Shown: positions 1 to 8,593 of the stretch, piece after piece | Numbering within the stretch: the stretch's first letter is position 1 | Layout: each line of letters begins with the position of its first letter | Assembly (NCBI RefSeq): GCF_030317205.1 | Contig: NZ_JASZYB010000001.1 | Location: 310,001-374,000, forward strand | Direction: 5' to 3' | Origin: Variovorax sp. J2L1-78 | Lineage (GTDB): Bacteria > Pseudomonadota > Gammaproteobacteria > Burkholderiales > Burkholderiaceae_C | DNA: 64,000 nt | Notes under the pieces: model-generated | Told to the model about the DNA's origin: nothing | The model's input: only the letters and a program-made list of their open reading frames with translations | Database searches by the model: none | Program-made: the position numbers and the translations under genes

Positions 1-1
1 G

Positions 2-217
2 ACGCCGGCGCTGCAGAGCGGGCGCTGGACGACCGCGCTGGGCTATGGCGCGATGCTGGGGCTGATGGCCTATGCGACCTACGACCTCACGAACCAGGCC
101 ACGCTCAAGGACTGGTCGTGGACGGTCACGATCGCCGACCTCTGCTGGGGCACCTTCGTGACGGCGGTGTCGGCTGCGGCGGCAGCGCGCATCACGATGG
201 CGATCACCGGCCGCTGA
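2..217 (+). CDS. DUF2177 family membrane protein, 3' end only
   Basis: The first 72 codons in the window are the C-terminus of a gene that begins upstream. The translation runs through GLMAYATYDLTNQATLKDW and then DLCWGTFVTA, which is the conserved tail of DUF2177 inner-membrane proteins, including the aromatic/Asn-rich loop between the last two membrane segments. The gene ends in TGA 15 bases before the convergent anti-sigma gene. The biochemical function of the family is unknown. It is often found beside Cfa/DUF1365/ChrR gene sets, as here, so it may belong to the same membrane-lipid stress module. The family call is fairly firm; the role is inference from context. Confidence 0.7.
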   Translation, partial: TPALQSGRWTTALGYGAMLGLMAYATYDLTNQATLKDWSWTVTIADLCWGTFVTAVSAAAAARITMAITGR

Positions 218-232
218 GCGGCCGGGGCGCTG

Positions 233-889
233 TCACATCCCGACCAGCGCGCCCAGCGTGCGCGCGATCGCGCCCTTGAACAGCACGCGGCCATCGACCG
301 AGGCCAGGCAGATGCATTCGCCGCCGGCCTCGACCACCGGCTGGTGCTCGAAGCTGCCGTCGGCCTCGTCGAAGTCGCCGGGGCCGAAGCGGGCCCGGCC
401 GTCATGGAAGGCGCCGTACAGCACCTGGGTCAGCTCGCAGTCGCTGTGCGTGTGCGCGGGCAGGTTCTTGCCGGCACCGATGCGCAGCAGGAAGACGTTG
501 GCGGCCGCGTCGTCGGGCAGCGTCACGCGGCTCCAGCGCATGCCGGGGCCGAGCCAGCGCCAGCGGGTGGCGCTGCACCCGACCAGCGACTGCGGCCAGC
601 ACATGCCGGCCGGCAACGCGGGGTGCGGCGCCGACGGGCGGGCACCGGTGCGTTTCACGGGCGCGTCGATGGCGGCCATCGTGCGGGCCAGCGCTTCGGG
701 CGCCAGCAGGGCCGGCGGGAGCGCGTCCAGCATCGCGCCACCCACGGCTTCGAGCAGTTCGACCCGCTGCCGGCAATGTGCGCAATGTTCCAGGTGGCTG
801 GCCACGACCACCGAATGGCCGCGCGCCAGGCTGCCGGCCGCGAGGGCCAGCAACAGATCGTCGTCGGGATGGTGTTGGATCGTCATCAT
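233..889 (-). CDS. chrR: ChrR-type zinc-binding anti-sigma factor with C-terminal cupin
   Basis: This is a 218-residue anti-sigma factor of the ChrR family, which holds its ECF sigma factor inactive until singlet oxygen or related stress triggers release. Counting from the second Met, the N-terminal zinc site reads H6, H31, C35, C38 (HLEHCAHC), the same spacing and numbering as in Rhodobacter ChrR. The C-terminal half is a cupin with the metal motif HTHSDCE and a later His in FEHQP. The ATG overlaps the sigma-factor stop by ATGA, so the two are translationally coupled; a second ATG follows directly and could be the true start. Family and partner are secure from sequence. The inducing signal is inferred from the family. 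Confidence 0.88.
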   Translation of the reverse strand: MMTIQHHPDDDLLLALAAGSLARGHSVVVASHLEHCAHCRQRVELLEAVGGAMLDALPPALLAPEALARTMAAIDAPVKRTGARPSAPHPALPAGMCWPQSLVGCSATRWRWLGPGMRWSRVTLPDDAAANVFLLRIGAGKNLPAHTHSDCELTQVLYGAFHDGRARFGPGDFDEADGSFEHQPVVEAGGECICLASVDGRVLFKGAIARTLGALVGM

Positions 890-1443
890 TCGAGTCCGTC
901 GAGAAGTCGGCGCAGGTGCAGCACGGCGAGCCGCACGCGCGACTTGACCGTCCCCAGCGGAATGCCCAGCTCCTGGGCGATCTGCGCATGGGGCTGCTCC
1001 TCGTAGAAAGACAGGCGCAGCACGCGCAGCTGCTCGGCCGGCAACCGTTCCATCGCCTGGCGCAGGCCGGCCTCGCGCTGGTGCGTGAGCAGCAGTTCGT
1101 CGGGCTGGGGCTGGGTATCGGGCATCTCCTCGCCGTCTGGCGCCTCGGCCTCGACGGTGCGGTTGCCCATGCGGCGAAAGTGGTCCACCCGCAGGTTGCG
1201 CGCGATGGTGAAGATCCAGGTCGAGACGCTGGCGCGCTCGGCGTCGAAGGTGGCGGCCTTGCGCCAGACGCTCACCATCGCCTCCTGCGTCAGTTCCTCG
1301 GCCAGGCCGTCGGCGGTACCCAGACGCACCAGGTAGGTCTTCACGCGGGGCGCGAAATGCTTGAACAGGGCCGCGAAGGCCTGGCGGTCGGCGGAGCGCG
1401 CCACGGCCTGGGCCAGCCTGTTGAGTTCTTCGCTTGTGGGCAT
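886..1443 (-). CDS. rpoE: ECF-family RNA polymerase sigma factor (RpoE/ChrR-partner type)
   Basis: This is a 185-residue ECF sigma factor. Region 2 includes EELTQEAMVSVWRKA and the promoter-melting stretch STWIFTIARNLRVDHFRR. Region 4 ends in the helix-turn-helix AQELGIPLGTVKSRVRLA. There is no extra domain. The start at MPTSEELN gives the usual family length; in-frame ATGs exist about 100 bases upstream, so the start is not certain. It is co-transcribed with, and overlaps, the ChrR-like anti-sigma gene, and is divergent from an FAD oxidoreductase/DUF1365/Cfa operon. By analogy with Rhodobacter RpoE-ChrR that operon is the likely target, and the pair is probably autoregulated. Confidence 0.9.
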   Translation of the reverse strand: MPTSEELNRLAQAVARSADRQAFAALFKHFAPRVKTYLVRLGTADGLAEELTQEAMVSVWRKAATFDAERASVSTWIFTIARNLRVDHFRRMGNRTVEAEAPDGEEMPDTQPQPDELLLTHQREAGLRQAMERLPAEQLRVLRLSFYEEQPHAQIAQELGIPLGTVKSRVRLAVLHLRRLLDGLE

Positions 1444-1547
1444 CGTGTCGCGGCCTGGGTGCGGTGTCACGATCGACAGCCAGGGTGAGCGCGATGGATT
1501 CCGCGAAGAGGCTGGCGCCGTGGGTTGTCGGACGGTGTTCATGCTCG

Positions 1548-1576
1548 GCATACGCACCTTCGGCGCGATTAGATCA
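1548..1576 (-). promoter_or_regulatory. Possible autoregulatory ECF promoter for the sigma/anti-sigma pair
   Basis: On the minus strand TGATCT is followed by a 17-base spacer and GTATGC, about 105 bases upstream of the chosen sigma-factor start. TGATC-type -35 elements are typical of RpoE/ChrR-group ECF promoters and these pairs are usually autoregulated. The -10 match is weak and only one site was found, so this is a suggestion. Confidence 0.25.
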
Positions 1577-1650
1577 CGGTGATACTGCAACGAATCCAAA
1601 CCGGGCGTGGCTGCGTACAAGGTGCGACGCATAAATTTCCGGAGACGCCC

Positions 1651-3039
1651 ATGACCTTCGCCACCGCTCACGACGATGGCCTGCCGCCCGCCCTCGGCTC
1701 GGACCGCGCGGTGCTCGACATCGCCGTCATCGGCAGCGGCATCTCGGGGCTGTCGGCCGCCTGGCTGCTGTCGCAGCGCCACCGCGTAACCCTGTTCGAG
1801 GCCGACAGCCGGCCCGGCGGCCACAGCAACACGGTGGAGGTGCCAGGCGCCTCGGGTCGGATCGCGGTCGACACCGGCTTCATCGTCTACAACGAGGCGG
1901 CGTACCCCAACCTGAGCGCGCTGTTCGCGCACCTGGGTGTGGCGACGCAGCCCTCGGAAATGTCCTTCGCCGTGAGTCTGGACCAAGGTGCGCTCGAGTA
2001 TTCAGGAACCGACCTGCGCGGCCTGTTCGCGCAGCGCAGCAACCTGGTCAGCGGGCGCTTCTGGTCGATGCTGCGCGACCTGGTGCGCTTCTACCGCCAG
2101 GCGCCGCAGGATGCCGAGCGCTTCGGGCTGATCCCGCTCGACAGCTACCTCGACGCACGCGGCTACGGCCAGGCCTTCCGCGACGACCATCTCTACCCGA
2201 TGGCGGCGGCCATCTGGTCGACCTCGGCCGCGCGCGTCGGCGACTACCCGACCGAAGCCTTCGTGCGCTTCTGCGAGAACCATCACCTGCTGCAGCTGAC
2301 CAACCGCCCGCGCTGGCGCACCGTGACCGGTGGCAGCGCGCGCTACGTGGAACGCCTGACCGAGGGCCTGGGCGATCGCTTGCGGCTCGACAGCGCGGCG
2401 GTCGAGGTGCGGCGCGATGCCGGTGGCGCGTGCGTGCGGACCGAGGGCGCGGGCAGCGCCGAGCGCTTCGACCAGGTCGTGATCGCCACGCACGCCGACC
2501 AGGCGCTGCGCCTGCTGCCCGACGCCAGCGACGACGAGCAGCGCATGCTGGGCGCCTTCGGCTACAGCCGCAACCGCGCCGTGCTGCACAGCGACCCGGC
2601 GCTGATGCCGCAGCGCCGCGCCGTGTGGTCGAGCTGGAACTACGCGGCCGACCGCCGCCGCCAGCAGCCGCCGTGCGTCACCTACTGGATGAACCGACTC
2701 CAGGACCTCCCAACGGAGACGCCGCTGTTCCTCACGCTCAACCCGACCCGCGAGCCGCGGCCGGAACACCTGATCCGCAGCGAAATCTACGAGCACCCGC
2801 TGTTCAACATGGCGGCGATCCGTGCGCAGGACGACCTGTGGTCGCTGCAGGGCCGCCACCGCACCTGGTTCTGCGGCGCGTACTTCGGCGCGGGCTTCCA
2901 TGAGGATGGCCTGCAGGCCGGGCTGGCGGTGGCCGAAACGCTGGGCGGGGTGCGCCGGCCGTGGTCGGTGGCCAACGAATCCGGACGCATCCGCCTGGGC
3001 ACGACAGCGGCAACATCGACGAGTGGGGCGCTGGCTTGA
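1651..3039 (+). CDS. FAD-dependent amine-oxidase-like flavoprotein (COG2907 type)
   Basis: This is a 462-residue cytoplasmic flavoprotein. The N-terminus has an FAD dinucleotide fold: IAVIGSGISGLSAAWLL with GxGxxG at about residues 28-33, then FEADSRPGGHSNTV, whose acidic residue binds the ribose and whose RxGGH is typical of amine-oxidase/phytoene-desaturase-like enzymes. The start follows a GGAG ribosome site 6 bases upstream. The gene is translationally coupled to DUF1365 and then to a Cfa-like methyltransferase. That trio is a conserved unit in ECF-ChrR regulons, where the flavoenzyme is thought to oxidise or desaturate membrane fatty acyl chains, for instance on the route to furan fatty acids in Rhodobacter. 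The exact reaction here is inferred. Confidence 0.8.
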   Translation: MTFATAHDDGLPPALGSDRAVLDIAVIGSGISGLSAAWLLSQRHRVTLFEADSRPGGHSNTVEVPGASGRIAVDTGFIVYNEAAYPNLSALFAHLGVATQPSEMSFAVSLDQGALEYSGTDLRGLFAQRSNLVSGRFWSMLRDLVRFYRQAPQDAERFGLIPLDSYLDARGYGQAFRDDHLYPMAAAIWSTSAARVGDYPTEAFVRFCENHHLLQLTNRPRWRTVTGGSARYVERLTEGLGDRLRLDSAAVEVRRDAGGACVRTEGAGSAERFDQVVIATHADQALRLLPDASDDEQRMLGAFGYSRNRAVLHSDPALMPQRRAVWSSWNYAADRRRQQPPCVTYWMNRLQDLPTETPLFLTLNPTREPRPEHLIRSEIYEHPLFNMAAIRAQDDLWSLQGRHRTWFCGAYFGAGFHEDGLQAGLAVAETLGGVRRPWSVANESGRIRLGTTAATSTSGALA

Positions 3040-3830
3040 CGGCGGACGGCGCGCTCTACGTCGGCCGGGTGATGCACCAACGGCTGAAGCCGGTGCGGCA
3101 CCGGTTGCGGTACCGCGTGTTCTCGCTCTTGCTCGACATCGATGCGCTGCCTGCGCTGGCAGGGCGGCTGCGCCTGTTCTCGCTGAACCGCTTCAACCTG
3201 TTCAGCCTGCATGAGCGCGACTACGGCGCCGGCGATGGCGGCGGCTTGCGCGCGCATGTCGAGCGCCAGCTGCACGCGGCCGGGCTGGCGGGCGGCGGCG
3301 CGATCCGGCTGCTCACCATGCCGCGCATCCTCGGCCATGTCTTCAACCCGCTGAGCGTGTACTACTGCGAGCGGCCCGAGGGCGGGCTGCAGGCCGTCCT
3401 CTACGAGGTGAACAACACCTTCGGTCAGCGCCACAGCTACCTGATCCCGGTCGACGGGGCGCAACGCGAGGCCGCGCACATCGACCAGCACTGCGCCAAG
3501 CGATTCCACGTGTCGCCCTTCATGGACCTGGACATGCGCTACGCCTTCCGCATCGAGCCGCCGGCGCCCGATCGACCCGGGCTGGCAGTGGGCATCACCG
3601 TGGCCGATGCCGACGGGCCGGTGCTCGTCGCGCGCATCGACGCTCGCCGCAAGTCTTTGACGGACGGCGCGCTGGCGCTGGCCTTCGTCACGCATCCGCT
3701 GCTCACCCTGAAGGTGGTGGTGGCCATTCACTGGGAAGCCCTGCGGCTGTGGCTGAAGGGCGCACCCTTTCGCCGCTGCCCGCCGGCACCCGCACAGCCC
3801 GTCACCATCGTGGCAAGCCCCGAACCATGA
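3036..3830 (+). CDS. DUF1365 family protein
   Basis: This is a 264-residue protein of the DUF1365 family. Recognisable stretches are VMHQRLKPVRHRLRYRVFS near the N-terminus, then TMPRILGHVFNPLSVYYC and VNNTFGQRHSY in the middle, all conserved in the family. I chose a TTG start that overlaps the upstream stop as TTGA, because it gives normal family length and coupling; an in-frame ATG lies 75 bases further upstream. The gene in turn overlaps the Cfa-like gene by ATGA. Its biochemical role is unknown, but it almost always accompanies this flavoprotein and Cfa pair, implying a part in membrane-lipid modification. Confidence 0.78.
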   Translation: MTADGALYVGRVMHQRLKPVRHRLRYRVFSLLLDIDALPALAGRLRLFSLNRFNLFSLHERDYGAGDGGGLRAHVERQLHAAGLAGGGAIRLLTMPRILGHVFNPLSVYYCERPEGGLQAVLYEVNNTFGQRHSYLIPVDGAQREAAHIDQHCAKRFHVSPFMDLDMRYAFRIEPPAPDRPGLAVGITVADADGPVLVARIDARRKSLTDGALALAFVTHPLLTLKVVVAIHWEALRLWLKGAPFRRCPPAPAQPVTIVASPEP

Positions 3831-5134
3831 GCACTTCCACCTCCGCACCGAACGGCCTGGAGGCCGATGTCCTGCACCTGGCTGATGGCAGCACGATGGC
3901 CTCGTGGACGCGGCGACCGCTGCGCCGTCTGCTGGTGCGCCTGCTGCGCGGCGTGGGTTGCGGATCGCTGCTGGTCGAACTGCCCAACGGCGAGCGCGTG
4001 CTCGGCCGCGGCGCGCAGCCCGGCCCGCATGCCGCGGTCACGCTGCACCGCTGGCGACCACTCGCGCGCATGGTGCTGCGCGGCGACATCGGCCTGGCCG
4101 AAAGCTACCGCGACGGCGACTGGTCGAGCCCGGACCTGAGCGCACTGCTCGAATTCGGCATCCGCAACGAGGCCGGCTGCGGTCGCGCCTACGAGCCCTC
4201 GCTGCCGGCGCGATGGATCGGCCGCGTGGCGCACCGGCTGCGCTCGAACACGCGGCGCGGCAGCCGCCAGAACATCGCCTTCCACTACGACCTGGGCAAT
4301 GCCTTCTATGCGCAGTGGCTCGATCCGCAGATGATCTATTCGAGCGCGCTGTACGCCCGCGGCGACGAGACGATCGAAGAGGCGCAGGCCACCAAGCTGG
4401 CGCGCATCGTCGAGCTGCTCGAGCTCCAGCCGGGCTCGACCGTGCTGGAGATCGGTTGCGGCTGGGGTGCGCTGGCGCTGGCGATGGGCGGGGAGGGCGG
4501 CGCGCAGGTCACCGGCCTCACGCTGTCGACCGAGCAACTGGCGCACGCGTGCGAACAGGTCAAGGCGCAGGGGCTGGAGGCGCGCATCGACCTGCGCCTG
4601 CAGGACTACCGCGACGTCGATGGCCGCTACGACCGCATCGTGTCCATCGAGATGCTCGAGGCGGTGGGCGAGCGCTACTGGCCGGTGTACTTCGACACGC
4701 TGCGCGACCGGCTCGCCGACGATGGCGTGGCGGTGGTGCAGGTGATCACCATCGACGAGGCGCAGTTCGCGTCGTACCGCGCCACGCCCGACTTCATCCA
4801 GCGCTTCATCTTCCCCGGCGGCATGCTGCCACCGGTGGAGGCGTTGCGCGCACAGGCCGCGCGCGTCGGGTTGAGGCTCGAGGTGGCCGAGTCCTTCGGC
4901 ATGAGCTATGCGGCCACGCTGGCCGAGTGGAGACGCCGCTTCCTGGCGGCCTGGCCCACCATCGAGCCGCTGGGCTTCGACGCCGCCTTCAAGCGGCTGT
5001 GGGAGTACTACCTGAGCTACTGCGAGGCCGGCTTTCGCGCCGGACGGGTCGACGTGCGGCTGCTCAGGTTGTCACGGATGTCGAAGGCGGCAGATAGGCT
5101 GAAAGGGCACGGGCAGCCGACCGCAGCAGCTTGA
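3827..5134 (+). CDS. cfa: Cyclopropane-fatty-acyl-phospholipid synthase family SAM methyltransferase
   Basis: This is a 435-residue Cfa-type enzyme that uses S-adenosylmethionine to methylenate or methylate unsaturated acyl chains of membrane phospholipids. The SAM site VLEIGCGWGALALAM starts near residue 206, and family landmarks follow: NIAFHYDLGNAFYAQWLD, MIYSSALY, IEMLEAVGERYW, FIQRFIFPGGMLP and FRAGRVDV. It is longer than E. coli Cfa (382 aa) at the N-terminus. The ATG overlaps the DUF1365 stop (ATGA). In the ECF-ChrR setting a methyltransferase of furan-fatty-acid synthesis is as plausible as a classical cyclopropane synthase. The 3' end overlaps the convergent GAF-protein gene by about 70 bases. 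Confidence 0.85.
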   Translation: MSTSTSAPNGLEADVLHLADGSTMASWTRRPLRRLLVRLLRGVGCGSLLVELPNGERVLGRGAQPGPHAAVTLHRWRPLARMVLRGDIGLAESYRDGDWSSPDLSALLEFGIRNEAGCGRAYEPSLPARWIGRVAHRLRSNTRRGSRQNIAFHYDLGNAFYAQWLDPQMIYSSALYARGDETIEEAQATKLARIVELLELQPGSTVLEIGCGWGALALAMGGEGGAQVTGLTLSTEQLAHACEQVKAQGLEARIDLRLQDYRDVDGRYDRIVSIEMLEAVGERYWPVYFDTLRDRLADDGVAVVQVITIDEAQFASYRATPDFIQRFIFPGGMLPPVEALRAQAARVGLRLEVAESFGMSYAATLAEWRRRFLAAWPTIEPLGFDAAFKRLWEYYLSYCEAGFRAGRVDVRLLRLSRMSKAADRLKGHGQPTAAA

Positions 5135-5534
5135 AATCCGCATCGGCGAGCGGGGCGGCATCCAGGTCGAAATGGCAGATCGATCCCGTGATGTCCCCGT
5201 TGTCGCCGACGATGGAGACGGCGTGGTACGAATTGACCAGCCCCTTGTACGGATGCCCTTCCAGGCGGCGGTCCATCGAGGAGTCCGAGGTCCGAAATTC
5301 GCCGTCGGCGAAAGTGAACTGGCAGAAGCTCATGCCATACGGCACGGCCAGCAGGTGCTCGGGGTAAGGCATTGCCAGCTTGTCGACGAACGCCACGTTT
5401 TCCAGCCGCCGATCAGGCGTCAGGCGGTACACGGCGCTGTAGCGTTGAACGACTCGATCGTTGAGCACTTTCAGCGCAGCGACCAGGCCGCCTGCCTCGA
5501 GTGCCGCCGTCATCGCATCGAATGTCCGGTCCAT
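5064..5534 (-). CDS. GAF-domain-like small sensory protein
   Basis: This is a protein of about 156 residues made of a single GAF-like fold, with no output domain. Residues 10-150 contain VLNDRVVQRYSAVYRL, the aromatic ligand-pocket segments PYGMSFCQFTF and YKGLVNSYHAVSIVGDNGD, and a closing ICHFDLDA strand, as in GAF domains that follow a ligand or redox state. Two ATGs lie 6 bases apart; the inner one is chosen because GAGG sits 7 bases upstream of it. The gene is monocistronic and its 3' end overlaps the convergent cfa-like gene. Ligand and partner are unknown. Confidence 0.65.
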   Translation of the reverse strand: MDRTFDAMTAALEAGGLVAALKVLNDRVVQRYSAVYRLTPDRRLENVAFVDKLAMPYPEHLLAVPYGMSFCQFTFADGEFRTSDSSMDRRLEGHPYKGLVNSYHAVSIVGDNGDITGSICHFDLDAAPLADADFKLLRSAARALSAYLPPSTSVTT

Positions 5535-5650
5535 GTCCATACCTCGAAGCAGGCTGCGGGAAGCGCATTCTGGACCTTGAACGCCATGGCGTCGAATCGG
5601 CCGAGGACAGGCTCTGCCCGTCGGACGCAGCCTCGCGAGCCGCCGCCCGA

Positions 5651-6055
5651 TCAGCGTCGGTAGTAGTCGCGCCGGTTGTCGTAGCCGTCGTAGCGATCCG
5701 GAATGCCGTCATGGTCGCGGTCGCGGCGATAGCCGGGCGGCGGGTAGCGGCGGTCGTCGTAATAGCGCGGACGCGGCACGGCGTAGTAGGGCGCATAGCC
5801 CGGCGCAGGCACGTATTCCACGGGCGGCGCCTGCAGATACACGGGCGGGCGATACACCGGCGGTGGCGGCGCGTAGTACACGGGCGGCGGTGGCGGCACG
5901 TAGATGGGCGCCGGCGCATAGCCGGGCGACACCACCACGCCGGGCACGCCGATGCTGACCCCGATGTCGGTGCGCGCCTGTGCGCCGGCACCGGCCAGCA
6001 GGGCCATGAAGAAGAAAGTCGTCGTGCCGAGGCGGCGCAGGGTGGGGTGTGTCAT
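5651..6055 (-). CDS. Secreted Pro/Tyr-rich hypothetical protein
   Basis: This is a 134-residue protein with a clear signal peptide (TTFFFMALLAGAGAQA) followed by a low-complexity region rich in Pro, Tyr, Val and Ala, with repeats such as YVPPPPPVYYAPPPPVYRPP. It ends in an Arg/Asp/Tyr tail (DRDHDGIPDRYDGYDNRRDYYRR is split by the DRDHDGIPDR motif, which resembles a calcium-binding DxDxDG loop). Proteins of this style are common in Burkholderiales envelopes and have no assigned function. The start is the ATG of MTHPTLRRLG, the last Met before the hydrophobic core. It probably resides in the periplasm. Confidence 0.6.
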   Translation of the reverse strand: MTHPTLRRLGTTTFFFMALLAGAGAQARTDIGVSIGVPGVVVSPGYAPAPIYVPPPPPVYYAPPPPVYRPPVYLQAPPVEYVPAPGYAPYYAVPRPRYYDDRRYPPPGYRRDRDHDGIPDRYDGYDNRRDYYRR

Positions 6056-6206
6056 GGACCGTGGTGAAGTGGTGTGCACTCCAACGCCCGAACCCCCGCC
6101 GAAGTCGACAGGCACTGCGAAACAAACTGTGCCGTCATCCGGTGCAGGCCGTGACAGAGGCTTCCGAAGGTGTCGAAGGGCATCGGATCGATCTAGGGGG
6201 TTACCC

Positions 6207-6233
6207 TTAATTTTGGCGGCGAGCCGCCGATAG
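6207..6233 (+). promoter_or_regulatory. Sigma-28 (FliA) promoter upstream of the chemotaxis receptor
   Basis: TTAATTTT, an 11-base spacer, then GCCGATAG. This matches the FliA consensus TAAAGTTT-N11-GCCGATAA at 6 of 8 and 7 of 8 positions with exact spacing, 64 bases before the MCP start codon. It places the receptor in the flagellar/chemotaxis regulon. Confidence 0.7.
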
Positions 6234-6297
6234 ACGAAGACGTTCATTCTCCTTCTCGCGCCGCCGGACGTCGGCACCCCTCTTCGTCGAAAGCACC

Positions 6298-8010
6298 ATG
6301 AAAGCGTTCTACAACCTGAAGTTGGCCAACAAGCTGCTTCTGTCCTTCGTCATCGTCCTGACCCTCATGGCCGGCCTGGGCGCGTTCTCCGTCGTTCAAC
6401 TGGGCAAGGTCAACCAGAAGGCCTCCGACCTGGCCGACAACTGGATGCCCAGCGCACGCGTCCTGCTCGAGATCAAGATCATCCTGGCGCGTTACCGGTC
6501 GACCGAACTCAACCACCTGTTGTCCGAGAGCAGCGAAGATCGCGCCTTCTACGAGAAATCGATGGCCGGCATCTGGTCCGAATTGCAGAAGAGCCTGGTG
6601 ACCTACCAGAAGATCTCCTCGACGGCCGAACAGAAGGAGATCACGACGCAGATGCTGGCCGCGATGCCGCCTTACCTGGCTGTTCACGACAAGCTGCTCG
6701 CCCTGTCCACCGCCGGGCGCGATGAAGAAGCACGCGCCTTCGTCCGCGGCGATGTGTTCAACGCCTACCGGAAAATCGTCGAGCAGTTGGACAAGCTGAT
6801 CCAGATCAGCGTCAACGGCGGCGACAAGGCCAGCGACGACGCCACGGCGCTCTATCTCTCGTCTCGCGCGTGGGTCATCGGTGTGATCTTCGGCGCCATC
6901 GCCATCGGCCTGGCCCTCGCCTTCTGGGTGGCTCGCATCGTCGCCAGGCCATTGCGCGAAGCCGTGCAGATCGCGCAGACCGTCGCCGCGGGCGACCTCA
7001 CCAGCCGCATCGAGCCGAAGACGACGGATGAAACCGGGATGTTGCTCAGCGCGCTGAAGGCCATGAACGACAGCCTGGCCAAGGTGGTCGGCGAAGTTCG
7101 CCAGGGCACCGACACGATCGCCACGGCCTCGAGCCAGATTGCCTCGGGCAACCAGGACCTGTCCTCGCGCACCGAAGAGCAGGCCAGCTCGCTGGAAGAG
7201 ACGGCCGCGTCGATGGAAGAGCTGACCTCGACGGTCAAGCAGAACGCCGACAACGCCCGCCAGGCCAACCAGCTGGCGGCCTCGGCCTCCGAAGTGGCCG
7301 TTCGCGGCGGTACCGTCGTCAGCCAGGTGGTCAACACCATGGGCTCGATCAACGCGTCGAGCAAGAAGATCGTGGACATCATCGCGGTCATCGACGGCAT
7401 CGCCTTCCAGACCAACATCCTGGCGCTGAACGCGGCGGTGGAAGCGGCACGCGCCGGCGAGCAAGGCCGTGGCTTCGCCGTGGTCGCCTCGGAAGTGCGC
7501 AGCCTGGCACAGCGCTCGGCCGCAGCGGCCAAGGAGATCAAGGGCCTGATCGACGACTCGGTCAGCAAGGTCGAGGCGGGAAGCCACCAGGTGGCCGAAG
7601 CGGGCCAGACGATGGAAGAGATCGTGGCCAGCGTGCGCCGGGTGACCGACATCATGGGCGAGATCAGCGCGGCGAGCCACGAGCAGACGCAGGGCATCGA
7701 GCAGATCAACCAGGCCATCACGCAGATGGACCAGGTCACGCAGCAGAACGCGGCGCTGGTGGAAGAGTCTGCGGCCGCTGCTGCTTCGCTGCAGGAGCAG
7801 GCCGGCAGCCTGTCGCAGGTGGTGAGCGTGTTCACGTTGGACAGCGACGCGAGCAGTGCGAGCAGTGCGAGCGGTGAGGCGACACGCCGGCCGGCGGTCG
7901 CTTCAAGGGCCGCCCTGGCACGCCCGTCTTCCGCACCGACGCGCAAGCGCGAGCCGAGCGCTGCCCGCGACGTGGTCGTGTCGAGCGCCGACGATTGGGC
8001 GTCGTTCTGA
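6298..8010 (+). CDS. Methyl-accepting chemotaxis protein
   Basis: This is a 570-residue transmembrane chemoreceptor. The first membrane helix is at about residues 12-32 ([18 protein letters not shown]). A periplasmic four-helix-bundle (4HB_MCP-type) ligand domain follows to about residue 188, then a second helix at about 191-211, a HAMP domain to about 265, and a long cytoplasmic coiled coil. The signalling tip includes [18 protein letters not shown] and the segment from [17 protein letters not shown]. The protein ends in DDWASF, an xWxxF-type C-terminal pentapeptide of the kind that tethers CheR/CheB in receptors such as Tar and Tsr. It has its own sigma-28 promoter and no chemotaxis genes beside it. 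The ligand is unknown. Confidence 0.95.
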   Translation: MKAFYNLKLANKLLLSFVIVLTLMAGLGAFSVVQLGKVNQKASDLADNWMPSARVLLEIKIILARYRSTELNHLLSESSEDRAFYEKSMAGIWSELQKSLVTYQKISSTAEQKEITTQMLAAMPPYLAVHDKLLALSTAGRDEEARAFVRGDVFNAYRKIVEQLDKLIQISVNGGDKASDDATALYLSSRAWVIGVIFGAIAIGLALAFWVARIVARPLREAVQIAQTVAAGDLTSRIEPKTTDETGMLLSALKAMNDSLAKVVGEVRQGTDTIATASSQIASGNQDLSSRTEEQASSLEETAASMEELTSTVKQNADNARQANQLAASASEVAVRGGTVVSQVVNTMGSINASSKKIVDIIAVIDGIAFQTNILALNAAVEAARAGEQGRGFAVVASEVRSLAQRSAAAAKEIKGLIDDSVSKVEAGSHQVAEAGQTMEEIVASVRRVTDIMGEISAASHEQTQGIEQINQAITQMDQVTQQNAALVEESAAAAASLQEQAGSLSQVVSVFTLDSDASSASSASGEATRRPAVASRAALARPSSAPTRKREPSAARDVVVSSADDWASF

Positions 8011-8112
8011 TCTGCCGACGTGCGCACTGAGGCGCAGCTGGCATTGATCGCGCAGCGAAACACCGGGGAAAGCCGACCCTAGGCCACCACTGTCCGACGG
8101 CAGAATCGGCCC

Positions 8113-8583
8113 ATGCTGCGCATCGGCCTCATCTCGGACACCCACGGCCTGCTGCGGCCCGAGGCGCTCGCCTTTCTGGCGGGATGCGACCACCTCGTCC
8201 ACGCCGGCGATATCGGCGGGCCGGACATCCTCGAACGCCTCGCCGCCATCGCCCCGCTGTCGGTGGTGCGCGGCAACAACGACCACGCACCCTGGGCCGC
8301 GGCCATTCCCGTCTCGCTGACGCTCGCGCTGGGCGGCATCCGGCTGCATACGGTGCACGACATCGCCGAGCTGGACATCGTGCCTGCCGAGGCCGGCGTC
8401 CAGGTGGTGGTCAGCGGCCATTCGCACAGGCCGTCGCTGACCGAGCGCGCGGGTGTGCTCTACGTCAATCCGGGCAGCGCCGGGCCGCGCCGCTTCACGC
8501 TGCCGATTTCGGTGGGGGAGCTTCGCATCGCCGAAGGCCGCGTAACGCCGCGGCTGGTCACGCTCGTGCCGAATTCGCGTTGA
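8113..8583 (+). CDS. YfcE/MJ0936-type metallophosphoesterase
   Basis: This is a 156-residue calcineurin-like phosphodiesterase of the compact YfcE/MJ0936 type, cytoplasmic, probably Mn-dependent. All metal motifs are in order: SDTHG (D9, H11), HAGDIGG, RGNNDH and SGHSHRP, followed by the family ending NPGSAGPRR. The physiological substrate of these enzymes is generally unknown; they hydrolyse model phosphodiesters in vitro. The stop is 10 bases before the next gene, so the two may be co-transcribed. Confidence 0.9.
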   Translation: MLRIGLISDTHGLLRPEALAFLAGCDHLVHAGDIGGPDILERLAAIAPLSVVRGNNDHAPWAAAIPVSLTLALGGIRLHTVHDIAELDIVPAEAGVQVVVSGHSHRPSLTERAGVLYVNPGSAGPRRFTLPISVGELRIAEGRVTPRLVTLVPNSR

Positions 8584-8593
8584 GCCTCACGCG

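Noticed and set aside
1580..1608. TGATAC as a -35 for the flavoprotein operon
   Set aside because: No acceptable -10 at 16-18 bases; the next candidate lies 28 bases away.
6244..7680. Minus-strand frame opposite the chemoreceptor
   Set aside because: Mirror of the MCP coding pattern; Asp/Arg/Gly-rich translation with no domain.
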